A stretch of DNA of 64,000 bases from Mucilaginibacter conchicola (GCF_003432115.1 NZ_QWDC01000003.1:434001-498000); one strand, 5' to 3'. Shown: positions 1 to 9,267, counted from the first letter of the stretch. Notes: generated by a model from the letters alone, not told the origin. Made by a program: numbers and translations.

Positions 1-1
1 C

Positions 2-349
2 GCGGTATTAGTTACCGGCAACCCTGTGTTGCCGGCAATTCTCTTATTTGATTTTGCATTACGGGGGCTTAACCTGCAACCTTACAGCCCGCTTGCTTTA
101 ATAGCGGGGCAAGTGGTGAAGCTGCTGAACCTAAAAAGCAAACTAACAGACCGCGGGCCTAAACGCTTCGCAGCTTTAATGGGGGCAATTTTCTCGGCCA
201 TTATTCTTACACTGCTGCTTTTTGGCCTTGTGCTTGAAGCAAAAATTGTCACCTCTGTTCTGCTCGTTTTTGCCGGTCTTGAATCGTTTGCCGGTTTTTG
301 TGCAGGCTGTTACGTTTATACCTGGATGAAAGCGTTTAAAGCAGGTTGA
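2..349 (+). CDS. DUF4395-type membrane protein, 5' truncated by window edge
   Basis: The frame is open to the left edge, so the true start lies outside the window; a GTG at 26 is internal to a well-conserved TGNP motif and is unlikely to be the start. The visible part has a TGNP-type motif, an FALRG motif after the first hydrophobic stretch, two further membrane segments, and a C-terminal Cys-rich CAGCYVY motif. These are the usual marks of DUF4395, a small integral membrane family of unknown function, sometimes found near thioredoxin or rhodanese genes. The gene ends two bases before the convergent L,D-transpeptidase gene, with no room for a separate terminator. The family call rests on motif recognition only. 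Confidence 0.7.
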   Translation, partial: AVLVTGNPVLPAILLFDFALRGLNLQPYSPLALIAGQVVKLLNLKSKLTDRGPKRFAALMGAIFSAIILTLLLFGLVLEAKIVTSVLLVFAGLESFAGFCAGCYVYTWMKAFKAG

Positions 350-351
350 TC

Positions 352-1710
352 TTATTTAGTTTTTCCTGCGCTGCCATCACTTAATGCAACAGGCGCCGGA
401 TACCCCTTACCTTGCAGTGCAGCTATAGCAACCTGCGCAACTTTTTGGCCTTTTACACTTGATGTGATCTTGCCATTTTTAGAGCGGGCAAGTTTACTGG
501 CTGGTACCCCGTTTTTAGCAGGTGCAAGGCTTTCTGTAGCTATAGGCTTACCCTTTGCATCGCGGTTCATTTCTTCAAGGGCTTCGTTTAAACCAGTCTT
601 TTCTGGTTCTGTTAACTGATCGTAATTAATAGAGTACGCGGCAAGTACTGTTTTGGCATTATCAAGTGTATTGGTGCCGCGCTCATAAACATCCCTGTAA
701 ATGTTAAGGCCTCCGTTTTCAGCTACAATGGTCTCGTAACGCAGATCAATAGGTACGCGTGTAGGCAGCATTACCGATCTGGTTTTTGACCTGTTTTTGA
801 GCAGCAATTTAATACTATCAGCAGATAATGACGAGCCACCTAATTGCGCAAGCAGCGGCACAAAATCAACCACCTGCCTGTTAGTTAGGCCCACACAGCC
901 GTGCGACGCAAAGTTGCCTATCTTTTCCAATTTTTTACCGCCATGTATCAATGATGGCATTCCGATAGGGATTTTTATCAACCCGAGCGGATTAAGTTCA
1001 TTGCCGGCGCCAACTTTTCTGCCGGGCGCAAAGTTTCCTTTTACCCAAGGCTCATCGGGTGGTGTCCAGGTAGGGTTAAAAATAATGGTATCGGCGCGGC
1101 GCATACCCGTAGGTAACGGAAACTCAGGGTAACCTATCCCCACCTTAAAGGTTTTTACCAGCTTGCCATCCCGGAATATATCCATCCTGAAGGCGGGCGC
1201 ATTTACCACTATCCGCGTATCAGTAGGTATAAAATTAGGTTTAGTAGGAGCAAGGCCCTCTACGCCTTTGCTGTAGCGGTCGCTTACAAACTGTAGTAGT
1301 TGTTGCGCTTTTTCATCACCCAATATCTCTTTTATTTTTTCGCGGTATTGCTGCGTTGCTGTGCGTGCAGATGATGCGTCAATAGCACCATCCTCGGTTA
1401 AGCCTGCTACCGAGTTGTGCGCAGCATTTCTTAGTTTAACTATTTGTTCGGCAGATAAACCCAACTGACTTTTGAGTGATGTGCCGAAGTCTTTTTCATA
1501 AAAAAGAGCATCAAGCAACGGAAGGGTCATGCTTGTAGTATCAGGTGTTGCTTTAGTAACTTCCTTGTTTACTGAAGTATCCTGTTGTTCAATGTCGTGC
1601 TTTTTGTCTGGCTGGTTACAAGCAGTCATTAAGCCCGTGCATAGTGCAATCCCTGTAATTAAGAAACGTATTTTATTTATTGGTGTAAGCAATCGTTTTT
1701 GTTGATACAT
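352..1710 (-). CDS. L,D-transpeptidase (YkuD domain) lipoprotein
   Basis: A 452-residue protein with a basic N-terminus, a hydrophobic segment and a lipobox LMTAC (lipidated Cys 31), so it is probably membrane anchored and faces the periplasm. The catalytic YkuD motif is clear: a HGG at about 256 and SHGCVGL at about 269-275, with nucleophile Cys 272. Enzymes of this family make 3-3 peptidoglycan crosslinks or attach proteins to peptidoglycan. The N-terminal half (about 60-150) is helical and precedes the catalytic domain; the C-terminal 120 residues extend beyond it and end in a Lys/Ala/Gly-rich tail. The ATG at 1710 gives the signal sequence directly. Whether it crosslinks or anchors cannot be read from the sequence. 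Confidence 0.88.
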   Translation of the reverse strand: MYQQKRLLTPINKIRFLITGIALCTGLMTACNQPDKKHDIEQQDTSVNKEVTKATPDTTSMTLPLLDALFYEKDFGTSLKSQLGLSAEQIVKLRNAAHNSVAGLTEDGAIDASSARTATQQYREKIKEILGDEKAQQLLQFVSDRYSKGVEGLAPTKPNFIPTDTRIVVNAPAFRMDIFRDGKLVKTFKVGIGYPEFPLPTGMRRADTIIFNPTWTPPDEPWVKGNFAPGRKVGAGNELNPLGLIKIPIGMPSLIHGGKKLEKIGNFASHGCVGLTNRQVVDFVPLLAQLGGSSLSADSIKLLLKNRSKTRSVMLPTRVPIDLRYETIVAENGGLNIYRDVYERGTNTLDNAKTVLAAYSINYDQLTEPEKTGLNEALEEMNRDAKGKPIATESLAPAKNGVPASKLARSKNGKITSSVKGQKVAQVAIAALQGKGYPAPVALSDGSAGKTK

Positions 1711-1817
1711 GATCTATCAACAGTTTTAGGTACAGATTTGTTCAAACCAGATAATAACGGCTTTAGGATTAAAGCATGAAACGGTATGCGGTGAGTGGTG
1801 GTTTGCTTTTGTTGAAA

Positions 1818-2408
1818 CTAACGTACAGCTTTTATGAGCGCGTTTTTTTTGATCCACGAATACAAGATGAAAAATATCACCACGTAAACTGCTATGCTAA
1901 AGGCTTCATGATGATAATCAAAATACGCTTGTTGAGCAGGGTAAGCCTTTAACAAAACACCCAAAGCTGATATTCTTATCACGTTTAAAACATATACCGA
2001 TAGTATAGTGATGGCAAGTATTTTACATTTTGATTTCCAATGCGCAGGGAACGCGATAGCAAACGCAACTAAGAAACTCATAATATATAAGCCAAGGCAA
2101 TCAAAATTAATGCTGAGGATGGGGCCATCTATAACCATAATTTCAGTGGCGTTATAGTAGGTTATAAATCCAAAAGCTTTTATTATCCAGGTACTGGGGA
2201 TAATAAGCAGGTTTCTTAAACCTTGTACATAATTTAAGTGCGCAGCAATAAAATCATTGTAAAACCTGCCGCCCGGTGTAGTTGCACTAAACATGAACCT
2301 GTTTGCTTCGTGCAGTAAAAAGTAGATGAGAAATAATTTTGCAATAAAAATTAATGCGACTCTATTTCCTCTTTTTTTTTGTTCAGCGTTAGCTACCTGG
2401 TTGCTCAT
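1818..2408 (-). CDS. Exosortase/archaeosortase family protein
   Basis: A 196-residue, multi-span membrane protein with about five hydrophobic segments. The three residues that define the exosortase/archaeosortase family are present and properly ordered: Cys 104 in an NFDCLGL motif at the start of a membrane segment, Arg 145 in LNVIRIS, and His 167 in a YHHEAF motif before the last segment. Exosortases are thought to cleave C-terminal sorting signals of secreted proteins and pass them to the envelope. No protein with an evident PEP-CTERM-like tail and no exopolysaccharide cluster is visible nearby, so its substrate must be encoded elsewhere. The ATG start is followed by a short hydrophilic cytoplasmic leader. 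The subtype was not assigned. Confidence 0.85.
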   Translation of the reverse strand: MSNQVANAEQKKRGNRVALIFIAKLFLIYFLLHEANRFMFSATTPGGRFYNDFIAAHLNYVQGLRNLLIIPSTWIIKAFGFITYYNATEIMVIDGPILSINFDCLGLYIMSFLVAFAIAFPAHWKSKCKILAITILSVYVLNVIRISALGVLLKAYPAQQAYFDYHHEAFSIAVYVVIFFILYSWIKKNALIKAVR

Positions 2409-2600
2409 GTAAATATTTGTAATTTTTAGAAATACGGCTTAACACAACCGGATATCAACTTGTTACTGGCGAAAATACGAGTTTCCGGGCGTTTAATTAT
2501 AGCCAAAGTGGCAATTGCTCATGCATGTTTAAAAAGCTCTTTAAAACATGTTTGGCATTAATTGTTTATCAAAAGCAAGCATTCATCAATTGGTATCAAA

Positions 2601-3191
2601 ATGCTCCATTTTATCTTATCAGTTCTCTTTACCTGTTTAGTTACTACTTCGGCCTTGGCACAAGCCCCTACACAGCCTGTTGATGTTCCGTCTGAACTTA
2701 AGAGATTTATCCCGAGAGGATACGAGGCGCTTAACGTCACCAAAGGTAATTTGAATAAAGATGCTTATGCCGATGCCATTATGGTGCTGTTTAAAACAGG
2801 AGAGGAAAAGACATCAGATGTGATAGATCACCCTGAGAAACGCCCGTTGCTTATTCTTACCGGTAACGCTGACGGCAGTTATAAACTTGATGCGCGTAGT
2901 GATAACGCTGTTTATTGTGTGGATTGCGGCGGGCAAATGGGCGATCCGTTCACGGGGATCACTATAAAAAACGGCTATTTTTCAGTAGAGCACTATGGTG
3001 GCAGCGGCTGGCGCTGGACACGCATCATCACCTTTAAATACTCACCCGCAGATAAAGGCTGGTATCTGTTTAAAGATGGCGGCGAGAGCTATCACGTTTC
3101 CGACCCTGAGAAATCAAAAACTACTGTAAAAACAGTAAAAAGCTTCGGTAAGGTACCTTTCAGTAAATTTGATATCTACAAAGAAAAATAA
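2601..3191 (+). CDS. Secreted protein of unknown function
   Basis: The ATG at 2601 is preferred to the upstream in-frame TTG at 2562 because it opens directly into a signal peptide (MLHFILSVLFTCLVTTSALA, cleavage near AQA). The mature part is about 177 residues. It holds a stretch, VTKGNLNKDAYADAIMVL, that resembles the calcium-binding-like loop of FG-GAP/VCBS repeats, a pair of close cysteines (VYCVDCGG) and several aromatic residues in a GGSGWRW motif. I do not recognise the family. It is transcribed divergently from the exosortase gene and convergently to the MFS gene, so it appears to be monocistronic. Confidence 0.75.
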   Translation: MLHFILSVLFTCLVTTSALAQAPTQPVDVPSELKRFIPRGYEALNVTKGNLNKDAYADAIMVLFKTGEEKTSDVIDHPEKRPLLILTGNADGSYKLDARSDNAVYCVDCGGQMGDPFTGITIKNGYFSVEHYGGSGWRWTRIITFKYSPADKGWYLFKDGGESYHVSDPEKSKTTVKTVKSFGKVPFSKFDIYKEK

Positions 3192-3216
3192 ACATGACCG
3201 AAGTTTTTGTAAAAGC

Positions 3217-4392
3217 TTAATGCCCTGCAGCTACATGTGCAAATTTGGCGTTGCCATAACGCTTTAAATAACCCAGCACAATAAGGAAACCGATAACAGC
3301 CATACCCGAACCAACTAACGATGGGTAATTGTATGTTAAGCCGTAAGCAATAGGTAGGCCACCCAAATATGCACCGGCCGAGTTAGCCACATTAAAAGCG
3401 GCCTGCATAAACGCGGCACCCATCATCTCGGCATTTGGCGATGCATCTATCACCATCATGTTTACCGGAGCGTTACATGCCATTAGTACAAAGGGGCACA
3501 AGAATGTAAGCACCAATGAAAAGCCCTTTATGGGCGATAGTAAAAAGATACATAATAGCACCAATGCCGATGATATGATGACATAAGCCGTAGTTTTGCC
3601 TGCGCCGATCTTATCGGTAATAATACCACCGGCCAGGTTGCCCAATACCATGCCCAAACCTATCAATACCATAATGTAAGGTATCTCGGTAGGTTTAAAG
3701 CCTGCCACTTTGGTCATTAAAGGATTGATATAGCTTAACCAGCAGAACAAGCCGCCAAAACCAATAGCGGTAATCAGCAACGGATACCACGGTTTGGGTT
3801 TACGCAGAAACTGTAACTCCTGGCGATAGTCGGCATCCGGTTTACCCGGAAGGTCTGGCAACCAAAAATAAAGGGCTAACAGGGTAAGCAGGCCAACAAA
3901 AGCCACTATCCCAAAATACCAGCGCCAATGAAAGTTATGGCCAATGTAGGTAACAGCAGGCACCATTAGCAAGTTAGCAATGGTTAGCCCGGTAAACATC
4001 AAAGCAATGTATTTAGCTTCTTTGCCTTTACCTGCCAGTTTAGTAGCTACTACCGTACCCACACCGAAAAATGCGCCATGCGGCAGGCCCGATAAAAACC
4101 TTGCAGCCAGCATAAGGCCATAGGAGTTTGCCGCTGCTGATAAGGCATTAAATATGGTAAACATCACCATTAGGCCTATCAACACTTTTTTTGGCTTTAG
4201 TTTTACGCTGCTGCCGATGAGGATAGGCGCACCCACCACAACGCCCAATGCGTAAGCAGAAATGAAATGGCCGGCCTGGGGTATATCAATATGTAAGCTT
4301 CCGGCAACATCGGGCAGCAGGCCCATGATGGTGAACTCTGTGGTGCCTATGCCAAGGCCGCCTATAGCTAAAGGTAAAATGCGTTTGTCCAT
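3217..4392 (-). CDS. MFS transporter, DHA1 (AraJ-like) family
   Basis: About 391 residues with roughly twelve hydrophobic spans. The start of the protein (GGLGIGTTEFTIMGLLPDVA) and the first cytoplasmic loop are typical of the AraJ/PbuE-like drug:H+ antiporter-1 group, which exports sugars, purines or drugs. The ATG at 4392 is preferred to the TTG at 4404. A CAAATGTA at 4413-4420 reads as a good -7 box (TACATTTG) on this strand, although no matching -33 box was found. The gene is divergent from an AraC regulator 90 bp away, which suggests it is the regulator's target. The substrate cannot be read from the sequence. Confidence 0.85.
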   Translation of the reverse strand: MDKRILPLAIGGLGIGTTEFTIMGLLPDVAGSLHIDIPQAGHFISAYALGVVVGAPILIGSSVKLKPKKVLIGLMVMFTIFNALSAAANSYGLMLAARFLSGLPHGAFFGVGTVVATKLAGKGKEAKYIALMFTGLTIANLLMVPAVTYIGHNFHWRWYFGIVAFVGLLTLLALYFWLPDLPGKPDADYRQELQFLRKPKPWYPLLITAIGFGGLFCWLSYINPLMTKVAGFKPTEIPYIMVLIGLGMVLGNLAGGIITDKIGAGKTTAYVIISSALVLLCIFLLSPIKGFSLVLTFLCPFVLMACNAPVNMMVIDASPNAEMMGAAFMQAAFNVANSAGAYLGGLPIAYGLTYNYPSLVGSGMAVIGFLIVLGYLKRYGNAKFAHVAAGH

Positions 4393-4481
4393 TACTGTGT
4401 TCAAATATCGCCCAAATGTAAAAACAACAGGCTTTTGGCTGTTGGTATAAATCTTTCATTTTTTTGTATGCATCTTTCAGT

Positions 4482-5330
4482 ATGAAAACGCTGAATCAGT
4501 TTGCCCCGCTTGCCATTCACGACCATGAAATAGACGAGTATGACTACCAACCGCATTATCATACTTACTATGAACTGGTGTATATCCACAAAGGCAAGGG
4601 GCACCATATATTCAATGAAAGCCGTATCCCATACGAGGCCGGCGATCTGTTCTTGCTTGCCCCCGGCGATCTGCATTATTTTGAGATAGCCAGGCGTACA
4701 CATTTTACGTTCATTAAATTCACTGAGAGTTATTTCGAAAGCAGAAAGCATTTCTCGCGCGATGAATTTAACATTGGTGCGCCGGAGATGATCATGCGGT
4801 TAAAATATCTCAAAGAAGGCAAACTGCACATCGGCGATCCTTGTAAAGATATCCTGCGTTCTACAGTGATCAATATAGTTGCTTACAGCAGGCAGCATAG
4901 CCTGGAGAATAGCCCGATAGTATACTACCAGATGCTTACCATATTTGGTATAATGAAAGAGTACTTGCAGAGCCATTGCCTGCTTGCGGGCGTGATCAGA
5001 AACTTTGACCACCAACAACTCATATCTTATATCCACGAGAATGTATATGACCGCGATAAGACGGCTATAAAAAACGTTGCTGCTTACTTTAATATATCAG
5101 AAACCTATTTCAGCAACTTTTTTAAACGCCATTTCAATATCAGCTACCGCAATTACCTGGATAATTACCGCACCGAACTGATAGAGAAGCGCCTGCTTAC
5201 CAGTGGCCTGCAAATGAAACATATAGCCGCCGAGTTTGGCTTTTCTGATGTAAGCCATTTCTCTAAAACATTTAAACGCATTAAAGGCATCAGCCCGGGC
5301 AATTTTGGTAAGAAGATATCGGCGGCGTAA
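4482..5330 (+). CDS. AraC family transcriptional regulator
   Basis: A 282-residue regulator from the ATG at 4482 (an upstream in-frame TTG at 4464 is less likely). The N-terminal half is a cupin-like ligand-binding domain with HYHTYYELVYIHKGKG and a PGDLHYF motif. The C-terminal hundred residues carry the two AraC helix-turn-helix units, including NVAAYFNISETYFSNFFKR and the FGFSDVSHFSKTFKR motif. It is divergent from the MFS exporter and probably controls it from the shared 90-bp intergenic region. The effector is unknown; the cupin half suggests a small molecule such as a sugar. Confidence 0.9.
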   Translation: MKTLNQFAPLAIHDHEIDEYDYQPHYHTYYELVYIHKGKGHHIFNESRIPYEAGDLFLLAPGDLHYFEIARRTHFTFIKFTESYFESRKHFSRDEFNIGAPEMIMRLKYLKEGKLHIGDPCKDILRSTVINIVAYSRQHSLENSPIVYYQMLTIFGIMKEYLQSHCLLAGVIRNFDHQQLISYIHENVYDRDKTAIKNVAAYFNISETYFSNFFKRHFNISYRNYLDNYRTELIEKRLLTSGLQMKHIAAEFGFSDVSHFSKTFKRIKGISPGNFGKKISAA

Positions 5331-5332
5331 CG

Positions 5333-5704
5333 CTAAATAAACAGTAACTCTGCCGCCTGCCTGAACTTTGCACTTGTTGTTTCTTTTTTAATGTATTTTA
5401 AAAGTACATGTACAGAGAATATGGCCTCAAAATCTCTGAATAATAATTCTGAGAAGCTTTGACTTTGATTGTGTAGTTCAACAGAGCGCTCGTTTAACAG
5501 TTTCTGAATAGTTGAGGCAAGGCTTATCCACAGGTCGGCAACCAAAGGTTGCTCTGTCCATGTTTTGCGTATTTCTGCACTTTTGTCCTGCACGGTTTCA
5601 GTGTATTCATATAAAAAGCTAAGGAAATCAGGAATATCGGTTATGAGCAAATTGTGCAGTAGCGCTGCCCTTTGCGCATAGTTTAATGATTTGAGCGGTT
5701 GCAT
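5333..5704 (-). CDS. Conserved hypothetical protein, helical
   Basis: A 123-residue protein from the ATG at 5704; the longer version starting at a GTG at 5740 adds a Cys/His-containing leader that looks unnatural. It is predicted to be largely alpha-helical, soluble and without a signal peptide. Motifs of note are an N-terminal LNYAQRAALLHNLLITDIPDFLSF-like helix region and a Phe-rich middle (SELLFRDFEAIFSVHVLLKY). Two bases separate its end from the convergent AraC gene. I do not recognise a family. Confidence 0.6.
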   Translation of the reverse strand: MQPLKSLNYAQRAALLHNLLITDIPDFLSFLYEYTETVQDKSAEIRKTWTEQPLVADLWISLASTIQKLLNERSVELHNQSQSFSELLFRDFEAIFSVHVLLKYIKKETTSAKFRQAAELLFI

Positions 5705-5861
5705 GTTGTTAGCCGAAAGTTGATGACAGGTGCGGCGCACTCGTCATCAAGCACCTTTTTGATGCAAAAAAAGTGTTCTGGTAATCAACTTTAAACCGCT
5801 AACGGCAGAAGGTGTGCTTTGAGCGACGAAACCCGCTTAAGGGCAGACGAAACAGCTTTAT

Positions 5862-6584
5862 TTAAAACCACTGCTTTGTAAAGGTTTTAAAACGTTCGCG
5901 ATACTGATCGCTTACCGGTATTAAAGCTTTGCCTATCCTTATAGTTTGGTGCTGTATGGCAGTTATCTTATCAAGCGATACCATAAAAGACCTGTGTACG
6001 CGTAAAAATGCTTTCTCCGGTAGTTTCTCTTCCATACTTTTCATGGTAGCTAATGCGGTTATCACCCTATCATCGGGTTGTAAGTGCACCTGTACGTAAT
6101 CTTTACGGCTCTCCATGTAAAGTATGTCTTTGATATATACCCGCACCAGTTCCTGCTCTACTCGCAGAAATATAAAATCATGATCCTGGTAGTTTGCTGT
6201 GGCTGTTTGTTTGCTAAAATAAGCTTTTGCTTTGTAAGCCATTTTAAGAAACCTGTCAAAAGTAACGGGTTTCAGGATATAGTCCATCGCATCTAAGTCG
6301 AAGCCCTCAAGGGCATAGCGTTCAAACCCGGTTATAAATACAATGCGCGGTGCATTGTCGCCCAGTTGATCATGTAACAGGCGGGCCAGGTTAATGCCGC
6401 TTAGGCAGGGCATGCCAATATCAAGTAATAATAATTGTACATCCTGTTGCTCCAATTTGTTGAGTCCTTCCAGCGGGTCATCATAGGTAGCAACAAGATT
6501 TAAGAAAGGTATTTGAGCAATAAAATCGCGCAAATAAGCTGCAACAGCAACATCGTCATCAATTATGATACAATTGAGCTTCAT
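5862..6584 (-). CDS. LytTR-family response regulator
   Basis: A 240-residue two-domain regulator. The receiver domain (about 1-120) has the acidic cluster IIIDDD at the start, the phospho-acceptor Asp 55 in LLLLDIGMP, and a Lys in ILKPV at its end. A LytTR DNA-binding domain follows (about 138-240) with YMESRKDYVQVHL and FLRVHRSFMVSLDKI. LytTR regulators bind pairs of direct repeats in promoters. The gene is divergent from the TPR-PAS histidine kinase at 6774, and the 190-bp gap probably contains both promoters. A TAAATTTG at 6708-6715 fits the -7 consensus in the direction of the kinase, without a good -33. Confidence 0.92.
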   Translation of the reverse strand: MKLNCIIIDDDVAVAAYLRDFIAQIPFLNLVATYDDPLEGLNKLEQQDVQLLLLDIGMPCLSGINLARLLHDQLGDNAPRIVFITGFERYALEGFDLDAMDYILKPVTFDRFLKMAYKAKAYFSKQTATANYQDHDFIFLRVEQELVRVYIKDILYMESRKDYVQVHLQPDDRVITALATMKSMEEKLPEKAFLRVHRSFMVSLDKITAIQHQTIRIGKALIPVSDQYRERFKTFTKQWF

Positions 6585-6773
6585 GGGTAAGTTTAACTAA
6601 TAGGGGTCAGTAATAGTAAAATGTACAAATTATCGGCAGCTAAATCAATCTCTTAGTAACAGGGTAAATATTTTTTCCTTAATAGGAGAGTTGATTTAAC
6701 TTGAAAATAAATTTGCATCGAAATTTAGTAAATAATAGTATTATTACCCAATTGATACCTATTAATTATTGCT

Positions 6774-8903
6774 ATGCAGCGCGGTGCATTTTTATTGAGC
6801 TTTTGGTTATTGAGCTTGTTTGTGTTGAACATTGCTTTAACAGGATGCAATAGATCAGAAACTAAATCGATAAACAACCAAAAAAGTAAAGTGCAGCGCC
6901 TGCTAACCGATGGCAACCGCCTGATGAAAGAACGCCGTTATAATGATGCGTTTGATCGCTATTATAATGGGTTTTTGTTGGCCCGTCAACTTAATGATGG
7001 GTGCGCGTTGCTGCAATTCAATAATCAACTTGGGCTTGTTAAATACAGGCAAGGCAAATTTACAGAGGCAGTACCCTATATAAAAGAAGCTTTAATAAAG
7101 CGTAGTTTCTGCGCAGATAGTGACGCTTATGAACCACATGGCATGCTAAACACTATAGCGCTTGCCTACGAGCAATCTAATATGGCAGACAGCGCCGTGG
7201 CTTACTATAATAAAGCATTGGTGGCGATAGATAAATTGCATCAGAACGCTAAGAGGGCAGGAGCAGCCCGCGGGATGATCTATGGTAATTTAGGCGGACT
7301 GTATGAAAGGGAAAATAAATACTCGCTATCTGAACATTTTTTAAAAGCAAGCATAGCTATTAACAACCGCCCGGGCTATGATGTAAATGATGCTATTACA
7401 GCTGAACTTAAACTGGCAAAGCTTTACCTGAGAACTAAACGTAATAAGGAAGCCGATAGCGTATTTATACAAGCAAAAGAACATCTGGAGAGGCAGCAGG
7501 CGTTACATGATGTTAATGCAATGTCTGTTAAGGACTGGTATTATCTGCGTTGGCAGTATTTTGATAAAAATGATATGCCGCTTGCCGCGTATTCGGCGCT
7601 TAAAAGATTCAACCAATTAAAAGATTCTATTGAATTTACCACAAAAGGGTTAGCCTATGCAGACATGGAAAAATCGTTCCAGGTGAGTAAACAGCACCAG
7701 CAACTGGTGTTATTTGCCAAGGATAACGAGATAAAAAAAATCTCAATAGCGCTGATAGCCACTTTGGTTGTGCTTGTAATTATTATTGCTGTATTGATAG
7801 CTTTAAGTTTACAGCGATCCAAAAAACACAATACCCGTTTGCAGGAAACGCTGGATGCACTTGAACGCAGCCAACACTTTCTGCAAGGGCTGCTTAACAA
7901 CCTTCCAATTATTTTATACCAGATAGATCCTGATGGGAAAATTACGAACTCTATTGGCGCCGGTTTAGATGACGTTCCTGATTGGAGTAACGACCAGTTG
8001 ATAGGTGTTAACGCTTTTGAGCTTGCGCCAGATCTAACAAACGCCTTTCGGCAGGCTATGGGGGGCAAAGCTGCAAGGGCGGTTAATGCATTTGCTGTAA
8101 ACGATGATAAATTCTATTTTGATACTACCGTTTTACCAGACCAGACAACTGCAGGTGGTATAATTGGTTTCGCGGTTGATACCACCGCTGTAAACCGGCA
8201 GGCTATACGGCTTACCGAACTGAATAAGTTTAAGGATAAGATACTATCTGTTTTATCGCACGACCTGAGGGCACCGTTTTCTTCGATAATAATGGCTTCT
8301 GAGGTACTTAAATTAAAAAGTAAACACATTTCGGGTGAGGAGTTGGGTATGATAATGCTTGGGCTGCGCGAAACAGCTTCAAAAAGCATCGGCCTGTTAG
8401 AGGGGCTCTTATTATGGGCGCAAAGCGAGCGGCGCAACTTTGTTTATCATCCGCAACTGGTTAATCTGCATAATAATATTGCTGAAGCCAATGGGGTTTA
8501 CCTATACGCCCAACAGCGTAAAAATATCAGTTTGCAAAATAACATACCTACCGGTCTTACACTGATGGCACATCACCAAATGTTGCTGTTTGTTAACCGT
8601 AACCTCATTAGTAACGCAACAAAATACTCTCCTGATGGTGGTATTATAAGCGTTTCTGCAAGGGCTGATAACAAAGAAGTAATACTAACTATTACTGACC
8701 AGGGAGCCGGAATGACTGCTGAGCAAATAAACCAGCTATTTAAGATAAAAGACAAACCTGTACCCGATAACCACCACGGGGCGGGGATAGCACTTAGTAT
8801 ATGCCATGATATGATACTGCAAATGAACGGACGGATATGGGCAGAGAGTATTCCGGGCTATGGTTCAATGTTTTGCTATGCCTTACCTGTTATAAACCAA
8901 TAA
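6774..8903 (+). CDS. TPR-PAS hybrid-topology sensor histidine kinase
   Basis: A 709-residue sensor. It begins with a lipobox-like segment (ALTGC, Cys 25), then a periplasmic helical region of tetratricopeptide repeats (about 35-280), one membrane span near 320-345 (IALIATLVVLVIIIAVLIAL), a short coiled coil, a PAS-like domain (about 365-480), a HisKA dimerisation domain with phospho-acceptor His 496 in LSHDLRAPF, and a HATPase_c domain with the N box (NRNLISNATKYS), DQGAGM and GAGIALSICHDMI. It is divergent from a LytTR regulator and is its likely partner. LytTR regulators more often pair with LytS-type kinases, so a HisKA kinase here is a little unusual. Confidence 0.9.
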   Translation: MQRGAFLLSFWLLSLFVLNIALTGCNRSETKSINNQKSKVQRLLTDGNRLMKERRYNDAFDRYYNGFLLARQLNDGCALLQFNNQLGLVKYRQGKFTEAVPYIKEALIKRSFCADSDAYEPHGMLNTIALAYEQSNMADSAVAYYNKALVAIDKLHQNAKRAGAARGMIYGNLGGLYERENKYSLSEHFLKASIAINNRPGYDVNDAITAELKLAKLYLRTKRNKEADSVFIQAKEHLERQQALHDVNAMSVKDWYYLRWQYFDKNDMPLAAYSALKRFNQLKDSIEFTTKGLAYADMEKSFQVSKQHQQLVLFAKDNEIKKISIALIATLVVLVIIIAVLIALSLQRSKKHNTRLQETLDALERSQHFLQGLLNNLPIILYQIDPDGKITNSIGAGLDDVPDWSNDQLIGVNAFELAPDLTNAFRQAMGGKAARAVNAFAVNDDKFYFDTTVLPDQTTAGGIIGFAVDTTAVNRQAIRLTELNKFKDKILSVLSHDLRAPFSSIIMASEVLKLKSKHISGEELGMIMLGLRETASKSIGLLEGLLLWAQSERRNFVYHPQLVNLHNNIAEANGVYLYAQQRKNISLQNNIPTGLTLMAHHQMLLFVNRNLISNATKYSPDGGIISVSARADNKEVILTITDQGAGMTAEQINQLFKIKDKPVPDNHHGAGIALSICHDMILQMNGRIWAESIPGYGSMFCYALPVINQ

Positions 8904-9267
8904 AAAGGGTTTCTATCCGGCCCTATTGCCCTTCTGTCGACGATGATGGCTTTTGTATCGTTACAACTTCCGGTTGTTGGTTCATCTTTTTTTCTTTGCA
9001 CAAACATTGCGTTTAGCCGCTCAGGTCGCCGGCCAATAAATATGGAGGCACAGGCCGGTGGCCTGAGGCAGGCATTTAAAGGGTATCCAAAAAGTCACCA
9101 CTATAACTTGGAGTTTAGCCTGCTATGTGCAGTTCGTAAGGGGATGAATTGCTATTAACTGGTTAAGCCCAGCTGTTTTCTGCTAAGGGAAATGGCAACA
9201 ACAAAGCCGGAAATCGCGAGGAGTTTCGGCTTTTTACTACCTTCGCGCAGTACAAAACGCTTAGCAA
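8904..9267 (+). other. Gene-poor stretch between kinase and AraC gene
   Basis: This 364-bp stretch holds no convincing coding region. A 71-codon open frame (8943-9158) has unremarkable composition, no recognisable domain and no good start context. The stretch ends in a hairpin followed by five T residues (listed separately), so it may be the long 3' untranslated region of the kinase transcript or an independent small RNA. No promoter of the TTTG-N19-TAnnTTTG type was found inside it. Confidence 0.5.
9203..9235 (+). terminator. Putative intrinsic terminator
   Basis: An AAAGCCGGAAA arm at 9203-9213 pairs with GTTTCGGCTTT at 9221-9231 (one bulged base), and the right arm runs into a TTTTT tract. 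It lies about 300 bp past the end of the kinase gene and immediately before the AraC gene on the same strand. Confidence 0.6.

Noticed and set aside
8943..9158. 71-codon open frame after the histidine kinase
   Set aside because: No domain, no signal or membrane segment, unremarkable composition and poor start context; it lies in a region better explained as untranslated.
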